Assembly: GCA_003505715.1 (NCBI GenBank)
Contig: DNXU01000597.1
Location: 1-6,275 of the forward strand
Reading direction: 5' to 3'
Length of the DNA stretch: 6,275 nt
Source of the DNA: Cyanobacteria bacterium UBA8803
GTDB lineage: Bacteria; Cyanobacteriota; Cyanobacteriia; Cyanobacteriales; Coleofasciculaceae
The translations under genes were made by a program, and so were the position numbers. Position 1 is the first letter of the stretch. The number at the start of each line of letters is the position of its first letter. Under the pieces are notes generated by a model, which saw only the letters and a program-made list of their open reading frames with translations, searched no databases and was not told the DNA's origin. This document shows positions 1 through 6,275 of this stretch, piece after piece.

Positions 1-14
1 CTCATCCCTCATCC
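1..14. repeat. Two tandem copies of the heptamer CTCATCC at the window edge
   Basis: CTCATCC is repeated exactly at 1-7 and 8-14 and followed by the related CTATTTT. Short tandem heptamers of this kind are common in intergenic DNA of filamentous cyanobacteria. The array may continue upstream of the window. A second small duplication, CAGAT twice at 22-31, lies directly before the caspase start codon where a ribosome-binding site would be expected. Confidence 0.5.
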
Positions 15-31
15 CTATTTTCAGATCAGAT

Positions 32-2320
32 ATGCCTCCTTTTAAACGTCGCCAGCTTCTACAGTTTGCGGTATCTGCGGTAACTACCCTGGGTCTAAGT
101 CAACTCGATCTTCAACGCCGAGGACTTCGTTACGCCAAGACACTGGCTCAAAGCACTTCCCGGAAACTAGCGCTGTTAGTCGGCATTAATGGTTATCCAG
201 ATCCCTATCAATTAAAGGGGTGTGTTAATGATGCGTACTTAGAGCAGGAACTCTTAATTCATCGTTTTGGCTTCAATCCCAATGACATTCTCCTAATCAC
301 CGATGAGAGTAACATCAAACCGACTCGTGCGGGAATACTCCAAGGGTTTGAAGAACACCTGATTAAGCAAGCTAAACCAGGGGATATTGTGGTCTTTCAC
401 TTTTCCGGGCATGGTTCCCAAGTTTTCGACCCAGACAGTGGTTTTAAAGATCAGTTGAATAGTACTTTTGTACCGATAGATCGAGTGGTGTCGTCCGTTG
501 GGGACAGAGTTACAGTATCGGATATTATGGGGGAAAGCCTCTTTCTGTTGATGTCGGCCTTACCAACGGAAAATGTGACCGTTGTGCTGGATAGCTGTCA
601 TTCCGGTGGAGGTAAGCGAGGCAATCTCACAGTCCGGGCGATCGATGGGGGTAGGCAAATAGACCCCAGTTCGTTAGAGCGAGAGTATCAGGAGCAATGG
701 CTTTCGAGGTTAGGGATCTCGCGGGCACAGGTAGGGCGCGATCGCCAAAGGAGTATTGCCCAGGGAGTGGTAATTGCTTCAGCTGCACGCGACCAACTGG
801 CGGCTGATACACCCTTTGATGGTTTTCATGCTGGAGCTTTTACCTACAGTCTGACTCAGTATCTCTGGCAAGCAACGGGTAACGAAGCTGTCAGGAGTGT
901 GGTTGCGAATGTGGCTCGCAGTACTACGCGCATCTCTAGTACTCGGCAGGTACCAGAATTTGAGTTTAAACCGGATAGCGGTAACGAACAAAAACCGATT
1001 TACTTCCTGAAAAAAACAGTTCCCCCTGCTGAGGCAGTGGTATTGAAAATTGACGGGCAATCTGTAGAGTTTTGGCTGGGAGGAATTGAGCCACAATCCT
1101 TTGCGGCTTTTAATAAGGATGCGGTTTTCTTATTATTAGATGAGCAAGGGCAAAACCTGGGACTGGTACGGTTGGAATCTCGCGATCGCACCAATGGCTT
1201 AATTGGACGGGGGAGGCTGGTAGAAGCCAAACAACCCAACCTGCTCAAACCGGGATTATTATTACAGGAACGAGCTAGGGCAATTCCTGGAGACTTAACC
1301 TTACGAATTGGACTAGATGAATCTTTAGGTGAGGCGGGAAGTCGAGCTTCTATACAGGTGATGCCCAGAATTCCACGACTGGAACCCAAGGCACTAGGAG
1401 AAACTGAAGTTCACTACATTTTAGGCCGGATGACTGAGGCGAGGTATCGGGAACTCCAGCAACGCCAGGTAAATGAGATTCCGCCTGTGGGCAGTTTAGG
1501 CTTGTATGCGCCAGGGTTAGATTTGATTCCTGGTTCTTTTGGGGCAACAGATGAAAAGGTTACGGATGCGATCAACCGTCTCAAAGCTAAATTTCGGTCA
1601 CTGCTAGCGGCACGACTGGTCAAACTTACCCTCAATGCTGACTCCTCGCAGATGAAAGTGTTTGCCAAGATGAGAATTGTTGATAGCACGGGTAAACCAC
1701 TTGATTTAGTGGCTCAAGAGTTTACGGTGCGGGGGGAGAGTCCGCTTCAGCAAACAGAAGGGTTAAATCAGACGCCTGCGGTGATTCCTACTGGTGCTGT
1801 GACGTTTGAAAATGGTATTCCTCAATTGCCTATTGGTACTCGTGTCCAGTTAGAGGTGGAAAATCGGGAACAGCGCGACTTGTATGTAACGGTGCTGGTG
1901 ATTAGTCCAGAAGGGGATATGTTTGTGATTTTTCCCAATAGCTGGACAGCTGGGACAGAAGCAGCAATTATCCAAGCGGGACAGACGCGGAAAATCCCCG
2001 ACCCCGGGCAAGGTGACCAATTTAAGATTACTGTCGGTAAGCCCTTAGGAACGGCAGAGGTGCTAGTAATTGCCAGTGCTACCCCCATTGGGGAGGCACT
2101 GAAAGTGTTACAGCAAATTGCTGAGAGTCGGGGACAGCGAAGTGGGCCTGTAGCACTGGCGGAGGATTCGACCAAGGCGATCGATACGCTACTGGGTGAC
2201 TTGGATCGAAGTAGTCGGGGCGATAATCCCTTGGATATCAGCTATGACCCCAGTACCCGTGCTGTGAATACAGCTCAATTGGCGGCGCTGTCGATTACGT
2301 TTCGGTCAGTTGAAGTGTAG
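32..2320 (+). CDS. Caspase-family (C14, orthocaspase-like) peptidase with Tat-type signal and C-terminal DUF4384-like domain
   Basis: 762-residue predicted cysteine peptidase of clan CD. Residues 5-25 look like a twin-arginine export signal: KRRQLLQ, then a moderately hydrophobic stretch, with possible cleavage near TLAQ (37-40). The caspase fold starts at about residue 44 (KLALLVGINGY, then LKGCVNDA at 61-68). The catalytic His is H127 in HFSGHGSQ (123-130) and the catalytic Cys is C189 in DSCHSGGG (187-194), so the dyad is intact. The p10-like half starts near 244 (VVIASAARDQLAAD, 247-260). A basic linker (about 195-242) joins the halves. Residues 330-590 are a beta-rich region I cannot name. 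Residues about 594-690 resemble DUF4384 (RVQLEVENREQRDLYVTVL, 604-622; FVIFPNSW, 631-638). By family knowledge, bacterial relatives cleave after Arg or Lys; the substrate here is unknown. No in-frame stop lies between the window edge and this ATG and no clear Shine-Dalgarno is visible, so the start rests on the signal-peptide layout. The next gene begins 78 bp downstream on the same strand. Confidence 0.94.
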   Translation: MPPFKRRQLLQFAVSAVTTLGLSQLDLQRRGLRYAKTLAQSTSRKLALLVGINGYPDPYQLKGCVNDAYLEQELLIHRFGFNPNDILLITDESNIKPTRAGILQGFEEHLIKQAKPGDIVVFHFSGHGSQVFDPDSGFKDQLNSTFVPIDRVVSSVGDRVTVSDIMGESLFLLMSALPTENVTVVLDSCHSGGGKRGNLTVRAIDGGRQIDPSSLEREYQEQWLSRLGISRAQVGRDRQRSIAQGVVIASAARDQLAADTPFDGFHAGAFTYSLTQYLWQATGNEAVRSVVANVARSTTRISSTRQVPEFEFKPDSGNEQKPIYFLKKTVPPAEAVVLKIDGQSVEFWLGGIEPQSFAAFNKDAVFLLLDEQGQNLGLVRLESRDRTNGLIGRGRLVEAKQPNLLKPGLLLQERARAIPGDLTLRIGLDESLGEAGSRASIQVMPRIPRLEPKALGETEVHYILGRMTEARYRELQQRQVNEIPPVGSLGLYAPGLDLIPGSFGATDEKVTDAINRLKAKFRSLLAARLVKLTLNADSSQMKVFAKMRIVDSTGKPLDLVAQEFTVRGESPLQQTEGLNQTPAVIPTGAVTFENGIPQLPIGTRVQLEVENREQRDLYVTVLVISPEGDMFVIFPNSWTAGTEAAIIQAGQTRKIPDPGQGDQFKITVGKPLGTAEVLVIASATPIGEALKVLQQIAESRGQRSGPVALAEDSTKAIDTLLGDLDRSSRGDNPLDISYDPSTRAVNTAQLAALSITFRSVEV

Positions 2321-5300
2321 CGCCCTGACCACTTATAAAGATTTAGAGATATATTGGCAGTAAATAGCTCGTGGCACGCATTAATGCTCTGACTAGCCAT
2401 GAATTTCCATAGAATGGGATCTACTGCTCTGGTTACTTATCTGGTAACAATTCTGAGTGTTGATTTGGGTTTGCCAATCTCTGCCGAGAATTTGTTCTTC
2501 CAGAAGGTGCCAGATTCAGCACAAGCTTTCAATTGGCAATTAAGCGAAAAACCCAAATCTACAATGCCCAATTGGTGGGCGTTATCTCAAATCTCAGATC
2601 TTCGGAAAGCGGAAGCGGACGAACTACTACAGAAAGGTAATGAGCAGCTCAATGCTAATCAATATGAGGCAGCAAAACAATCTTTTGAGCAGGCGTTAGC
2701 GATCTATCGGGAAATCAAAGATCGAGCCGGAGAAGGTCAAGCCCTAAAAAATCTGGGCAATACTTACTACTCTTTGGAAAATTATGCCAAAGCGATTGAG
2801 TATGCTCAAGGGGCTTTGGACGTTGCACGAGGGATTAGCGATCGCGATTTAGAAACCAGGGCATTACTGAATCTAGGACTAGCGGAGCGAGAACAGGGGA
2901 ATCTGGTGAACGCGATCGCCCACTACCAACAAAGTTTAGAAATTGCTCACTCTCTCGCCAACCGGGAGGTAGAGTGGAAGGCGCTATACAATCTGGGAAT
3001 AGCCTACAGAGACCAAAAAGAGTATAAAACAGCGATCGCTTCCTTTGAGCAAAGTTTGCAAGTTATCCGAGCAATCTCCAACCCGCAATTTGAAGCTGTT
3101 ATTCTGATTCATCTCGGACTTACTTATTCAGATTCGGGAAATTATACTCAAGCTATTGACGCTTACCAGCGGAGTTGGGCAATCGCTCAGAGAATAAACA
3201 ACTCTATTCTAATTAGCAATTTAGCTGCTGGCTTAGGGAGTGCCTACGAAGCAACTGGCAACTATCAAAAATCTCTAGAATTTTATCAGCTGTGGTTGAC
3301 TACAGCTCAGCAACTTCAAGATGCTGAAACGGCAGCTGTAGCCCAAGAATCGGTTCAACGAGTGGAGCGATTGCTCAAAAATCCTCCCCCTTCTCCAACA
3401 TCAGTACTCCCCTTAGATTCTCGTACAGCAGCAGCCGAGCGATTCTTACAACAGGGATTCAATCAAAGTAAAAACGGTCAAGCAGAAGCTGCTCTTGAAT
3501 CCTTTCAGCAAGCCTTAGCCATTGCTAAAGAGATTTCTGATCTTAATAGACAGTGGCAAGCGCTAATCCAAATTAGCAATATTTACGAGCAAATTGGCAA
3601 CTATCCCCTTGCCCTTGAATTTGGACAGCAATCCCTAGATGTAGCTTGGAAGCAGGAAATTGGAGTAATAAGCTTGTCGTTCCAGAGCCAGAGTTTGTTG
3701 TCCTTAGGGGCAGCTTACACCGCTCTCCAACAGACAACTAAGGCAATTGAGTCACTACAGCAAGCTTTAACCATCAGCCAACAACTGAAAACTAATGAAT
3801 CACCAGAAGTTGCTAACCTTGCTGTAGAAACAGAACAATTAGCGCTTGCACAATTGAGCATCGCTTACCAATTGAGTGGGAACTTCCGCCAAGCCCTGGA
3901 ATATAGCCAACAAGAATTAGCGATCGCTAACTCCCTTAACGATACTCAAAAGCAAGGACAAATTCTCCATGAAATTGGGGATATATACCTGGGGCTAAAT
4001 GACCCTTTTCAAGGACTGGATTACTTCCAGCAAAGTTTGACTATTGCCCGCTCAACCAATAATCCTATTCTGGAAGTGCAGTCACTCCGAAGCATAGGAC
4101 TCCTCTATATGAGATGGGGAGACTTTGACAAAAGCGTTGAGTACGGCAAGCAAAGTTTAACGATCGCTCAAAAACTCAATAATTATGCTACAGGACAAAA
4201 TCTTTCAAGGTTAGAGAAAAGATTTATCCGCGTTCTGGAGGGAGAGGCTTTATCGTTGGTGGGGTCAGCTTATTTATTAACTCTGACCAACCTAAATCAA
4301 GGGATTGAGTATTTCCAGCAATATTTATCCCTGGCGAGAAGCTTACAAGATGAAGCCGATGAATCTGGGGCTTTATCTAATTTAGGTATGGCTTATCTGA
4401 TCCAAGAAAATTACGGGAAAGCCATAGATTACTTTAACGATAGTCTGGCAGTTTTACGAAAATCTAATAATTCAAAATTTGCCAGTATTAATCGCCAGCA
4501 AGAAGGAAATATACTGGGGTATTTAGCACGGACTTACGCTGCCCTAGGAGACAATCAAAAAGCCCTAGCCTATGCCAGAGAGAATTTAGGAATTGCCGAA
4601 TCATCCCAAGACACTACAGACAAAGCAACAGCTTTGGCAATTCTAGGAAATACTTTATTTTGGGCAGGTGAGTTTCCGGAAGCTGAGAAAACCCTGCGAG
4701 ATTCGATTCAAGAATTTGAAGTAGAGAGATCCAAATTTAGGGTAGAGGACACTCGCAAAGTATCCTTCTTTGATCTGTACAGCGATAATTATGACACTCT
4801 GCAACAAGTCCTGATTGCCCAAAATAGAACCAGCGCGGCTTTAGAAGTGGCAGAACAAAGCAGAGCGAGAGCATTTGTGGAATTATTGTCAGCCCGGTTA
4901 TCAACCAATTCAGTAACTACGATTCTACCCCTCACCTGCGAGCAAATTCAACAAATTGCTAAAGAACAAAATGCCACTTTAGTTGAATATTCAATTATTT
5001 ATGACAAAATTACTCTGCCAGTGCGAGTTGCAGGAAAACAACCTAACCTGGAATCTGAACTATTAATCTGGGTGGTTAAGCCAACAGGTGAAGTCGCCTT
5101 TCGTCGGGTTAACCTCAAACAATTGCGACAGCAAAACAAAAGTTCGCTAGCTCAACTTGTTGCGATCAGCCGTCAAGCCATCGGTGTCAGAGGTCGCAGT
5201 CTTTATACTGAATTTGAACCTACTCCTGACCAAAGCGATCGCCTCAAGCAACTCCACAAACTGCTAATTGAACCCATCGCCCAATATCTACCTACTAATC

Positions 5301-5730
5301 CTAGCGATCGTGTCATCTTCATCCCGCAAAACCAGCTATTATTACTACCCTTCCCTGCACTCCAAGACAACGGGGGCAAATACCTCATCGAAAAACATAC
5401 CATCCTGACAGCACCATCAATTCAACTATTGCAACTGACTCACAAAAAACGGCCAGCAGTTTCAGGAGACGGTATGTTGATTGTCGGCAATCCCACCATG
5501 CCCAGCGTCATGACCAAGTTGGGAGAATCTTCACAGCAATTATCGAGCTTACCTGGTGCTGAGAAAGAAGCAACAGCTATTGCTCAGCTATTCAATACTC
5601 AAGCAATAACTGGCAAGCAAGCTACCAAAGCAGCAATTTTACCAAAGCTGTCTAATGCCCGGATTATTCATCTAGCCACACACGGATTATTAGATGATTT
5701 TCAAGGATTGGGCGTACCAGGTGCGATCGC
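738..5730. repeat. Dispersed HIP1 octamer palindromes (GCGATCGC), eight perfect copies
   Basis: Perfect GCGATCGC occurs at 738-745, 1182-1189, 2838-2845, 2912-2919, 3032-3039, 3920-3927, 5235-5242 and 5723-5730, all inside the two coding regions. Near-copies with one terminal change occur around 639, 2177, 4160 and 5304. This octamer is the highly iterated palindrome that is over-represented in many cyanobacterial genomes, and it is the best evidence here for the host lineage. Six copies fall in the TPR-CHAT gene and two in the caspase gene. The entry spans the first to the last copy; the sequence between them is not repeat. Confidence 0.95.
2321..2398 (+). other. Short gap between the caspase and TPR-CHAT genes, no terminator seen
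   Basis: The 78 bp between the two same-strand genes contain no GC-rich hairpin with a T tract, so read-through from the first gene into the second is the simplest expectation. A TATATT at 2350-2355 could serve as a -10 box. Its best upstream partner, CTGACC at 2325-2330, matches TTGACA at four of six positions with a long 19-bp spacer, so an internal promoter is possible but weak. No purine-rich ribosome-binding sequence precedes the ATG at 2399. Confidence 0.5.
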
Positions 5731-6097
5731 TTTAGCCCCCGACGGTACAGGCAAACTTAATGACGGATTACTCACAGCTAACGAAATTCTCGACCTAAAC
5801 TTAAATGCTGAATTAGCCGTCTTGAGTGCCTGCGATACAGGGCGAGGGAAAATTACAGGTGATGGTGTTATTGGACTATCTCGTTCTTTAATTACTGCCG
5901 GAGTTCCCAGTGTGATTGTTTCCTTGTGGTCAGTCCCCGATGCACCTACGGCTTCCTTGATGACCCAGTTTTACCAAAATCTCCAAAATAACCCAGACAA
6001 AGCCCAAGCCTTAAGACAAGCGATGCTAACCACGATGGCAACGCACCCTAACCCTAAAGATTGGGCGGCATTCACACTTATTGGGGAAGCACAGTAG
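2399..6097 (+). CDS. TPR-CHAT protein: exported-looking tetratricopeptide array with C-terminal CHAT peptidase domain
   Basis: 1232-residue protein. The N-terminus has a Sec-like signal (basic start, hydrophobic core about 8-25, PISA/EN cleavage candidate at 29/30). About 16 TPRs follow. Six are spaced almost exactly 40 residues apart (starts near 73, 113, 153, 193, 233, 273), with the pattern ALxNLGxxYxxxxNYxxAI. After a Pro-rich linker (328-338), about ten more irregularly spaced ones run from about 346 to 776. A helical bridge (about 791-833, AEQSRARAFVELLSAR) leads to the CHAT region (about 840-1230). Recognisable CHAT elements are FIPQNQLLLLPFPAL (974-988), HLATHG with catalytic H1095, LSACDTGRG with catalytic C1145, and the terminal DWAAFTLIGE. 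CHAT is a caspase/separase-related peptidase class; TPRs usually bind partners or regulate the peptidase. The substrate is unknown. An in-frame TGA at 2390-2392 makes this ATG the most upstream possible start; M6 (2414) is an alternative that keeps the signal peptide. There is no clear Shine-Dalgarno, which is common in cyanobacteria. Probably co-transcribed with the caspase gene. Confidence 0.95.
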   Translation: MNFHRMGSTALVTYLVTILSVDLGLPISAENLFFQKVPDSAQAFNWQLSEKPKSTMPNWWALSQISDLRKAEADELLQKGNEQLNANQYEAAKQSFEQALAIYREIKDRAGEGQALKNLGNTYYSLENYAKAIEYAQGALDVARGISDRDLETRALLNLGLAEREQGNLVNAIAHYQQSLEIAHSLANREVEWKALYNLGIAYRDQKEYKTAIASFEQSLQVIRAISNPQFEAVILIHLGLTYSDSGNYTQAIDAYQRSWAIAQRINNSILISNLAAGLGSAYEATGNYQKSLEFYQLWLTTAQQLQDAETAAVAQESVQRVERLLKNPPPSPTSVLPLDSRTAAAERFLQQGFNQSKNGQAEAALESFQQALAIAKEISDLNRQWQALIQISNIYEQIGNYPLALEFGQQSLDVAWKQEIGVISLSFQSQSLLSLGAAYTALQQTTKAIESLQQALTISQQLKTNESPEVANLAVETEQLALAQLSIAYQLSGNFRQALEYSQQELAIANSLNDTQKQGQILHEIGDIYLGLNDPFQGLDYFQQSLTIARSTNNPILEVQSLRSIGLLYMRWGDFDKSVEYGKQSLTIAQKLNNYATGQNLSRLEKRFIRVLEGEALSLVGSAYLLTLTNLNQGIEYFQQYLSLARSLQDEADESGALSNLGMAYLIQENYGKAIDYFNDSLAVLRKSNNSKFASINRQQEGNILGYLARTYAALGDNQKALAYARENLGIAESSQDTTDKATALAILGNTLFWAGEFPEAEKTLRDSIQEFEVERSKFRVEDTRKVSFFDLYSDNYDTLQQVLIAQNRTSAALEVAEQSRARAFVELLSARLSTNSVTTILPLTCEQIQQIAKEQNATLVEYSIIYDKITLPVRVAGKQPNLESELLIWVVKPTGEVAFRRVNLKQLRQQNKSSLAQLVAISRQAIGVRGRSLYTEFEPTPDQSDRLKQLHKLLIEPIAQYLPTNPSDRVIFIPQNQLLLLPFPALQDNGGKYLIEKHTILTAPSIQLLQLTHKKRPAVSGDGMLIVGNPTMPSVMTKLGESSQQLSSLPGAEKEATAIAQLFNTQAITGKQATKAAILPKLSNARIIHLATHGLLDDFQGLGVPGAIALAPDGTGKLNDGLLTANEILDLNLNAELAVLSACDTGRGKITGDGVIGLSRSLITAGVPSVIVSLWSVPDAPTASLMTQFYQNLQNNPDKAQALRQAMLTTMATHPNPKDWAAFTLIGEAQ

Positions 6098-6122
6098 GGA
6101 TGATGGAGAAAGGAATAAGAAT

Positions 6123-6196
6123 TTTCCTGCGTCTTGGTGTACGCAGTTCATGGCGGACTCCTTAATTGCTATTCGTTATTCCCTATTTCCTGCGTC
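6123..6196. repeat. Direct repeat TTTCCTGCGTC, two copies 63 bp apart
   Basis: The 11-mer TTTCCTGCGTC occurs at 6123-6133 and again at 6186-6196. The first copy includes the left arm of the hairpin at 6127-6146, so the hairpin's right arm (ACGCAG) could pair with either copy. The copies may be remnants of a dispersed intergenic repeat or a recombination scar. Two copies alone cannot distinguish these. Confidence 0.5.
6127..6146. repeat. Small inverted repeat, 6-bp stem with 8-nt loop
   Basis: CTGCGT (6127-6132) and ACGCAG (6141-6146) are perfect reverse complements separated by eight bases, starting 30 bp after the TPR-CHAT stop codon. The stem is short and no T tract follows, so it does not meet the pattern of an intrinsic terminator. 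It could still stabilise the 3' end of the transcript. A six-base inverted match in a short interval can also arise by chance. Confidence 0.35.
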
Positions 6197-6275
6197 GAGA
6201 TGGATTTGTCTAATTCAAGCACACTTCGCGCTGCCGTCCTCTCAGCCACCTCTTTCCCTTCTGTCAACAAATAAT

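Larger units (their letters stand above)
6098..6275. other. Downstream intergenic region with no supported gene
   Basis: The 178 bp after the TPR-CHAT stop hold no gene I can support and no canonical intrinsic terminator. It contains a 6-bp hairpin, an 11-bp direct repeat, and a pyrimidine-rich ATTCCCTATTTCC stretch (6178-6190) similar in flavour to cyanobacterial intergenic repeats. Frames open to the window edge exist on both strands: plus from ATG 6150, 42 codons; minus ending with a stop at 6171-6169, 34 codons. Neither is long enough to call. Confidence 0.5.

Noticed and set aside
627..2175. Several minus-strand open frames of 61-129 codons inside the caspase gene
   Set aside because: They lie opposite a clear caspase coding sequence, show no recognisable domain, and overlap each other in different frames, as expected of shadow frames.
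2325..2355. Promoter between the two genes (CTGACC with TATATT)
   Set aside because: The -35 match is poor and the spacer is 19 bp; not strong enough to list as a promoter, though mentioned with the gap.
2615..4726. CRISPR-like or tandem DNA repeat suggested by the 120-bp periodicity
   Set aside because: The periodicity is at protein level (40-residue TPR units) with divergent DNA; no identical repeats or unique spacers are present.
5203..5403. 66-codon minus-strand frame inside the CHAT domain
   Set aside because: Antisense to conserved CHAT coding sequence, with no recognisable motif.
32..6097. Type III-E CRISPR (Craspase-like) TPR-CHAT identity
   Set aside because: No Cas or gRAMP gene or CRISPR array is present, and the signal peptide and long regular TPR array fit the common cyanobacterial exported CHAT proteins better.
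6111..6146. Intrinsic terminator after the TPR-CHAT gene
   Set aside because: The two possible stems (AGGAA/TTCCT and CTGCGT/ACGCAG) are 5-6 bp, overlap each other, and have no T tract.
6100..6165. 21-codon plus-strand frame starting two bases after the TPR-CHAT stop
   Set aside because: Very short, and overlaps the hairpin and repeat region. The nearby purines belong to the end of the CHAT gene; there is no independent support.

Overview
The window looks like a cyanobacterial chromosome segment. Eight perfect copies of the HIP1 palindrome GCGATCGC occur in 6.3 kb, and near-copies are common. Both proteins also have domain layouts typical of filamentous or multicellular cyanobacteria: a caspase-like peptidase with a C-terminal DUF4384-type domain, and a tetratricopeptide-CHAT peptidase. 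I cannot name the species or genus from sequence alone.

Layout: positions 1-31 are the end of an upstream intergenic stretch with a short tandem heptamer. Positions 32-2320 (+) encode a 762-residue exported-looking caspase-family (C14, orthocaspase/metacaspase-like) protein. A 78-bp gap (2321-2398) follows with no visible terminator. Positions 2399-6097 (+) encode a 1232-residue protein with a probable signal peptide, about 16 TPRs and a C-terminal CHAT domain. Positions 6098-6275 are non-coding as far as I can tell. They hold a small hairpin, an 11-bp direct repeat, and weak open frames at the window edge on both strands.

The two genes share strand and close spacing, so co-transcription is likely. 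Both encode clan CD cysteine peptidases of different families, each with an intact His/Cys pair, and each begins with an apparent export signal (twin-arginine type for the first, Sec-like for the second). The most interesting reading is a two-protease module working outside the cytoplasm: the TPR array would sense or scaffold, the CHAT domain would cleave a target, and the caspase would be a partner, substrate or second effector. The domain assignments are well supported. The functional coupling is inference. Neither protein's substrate can be read from this window.
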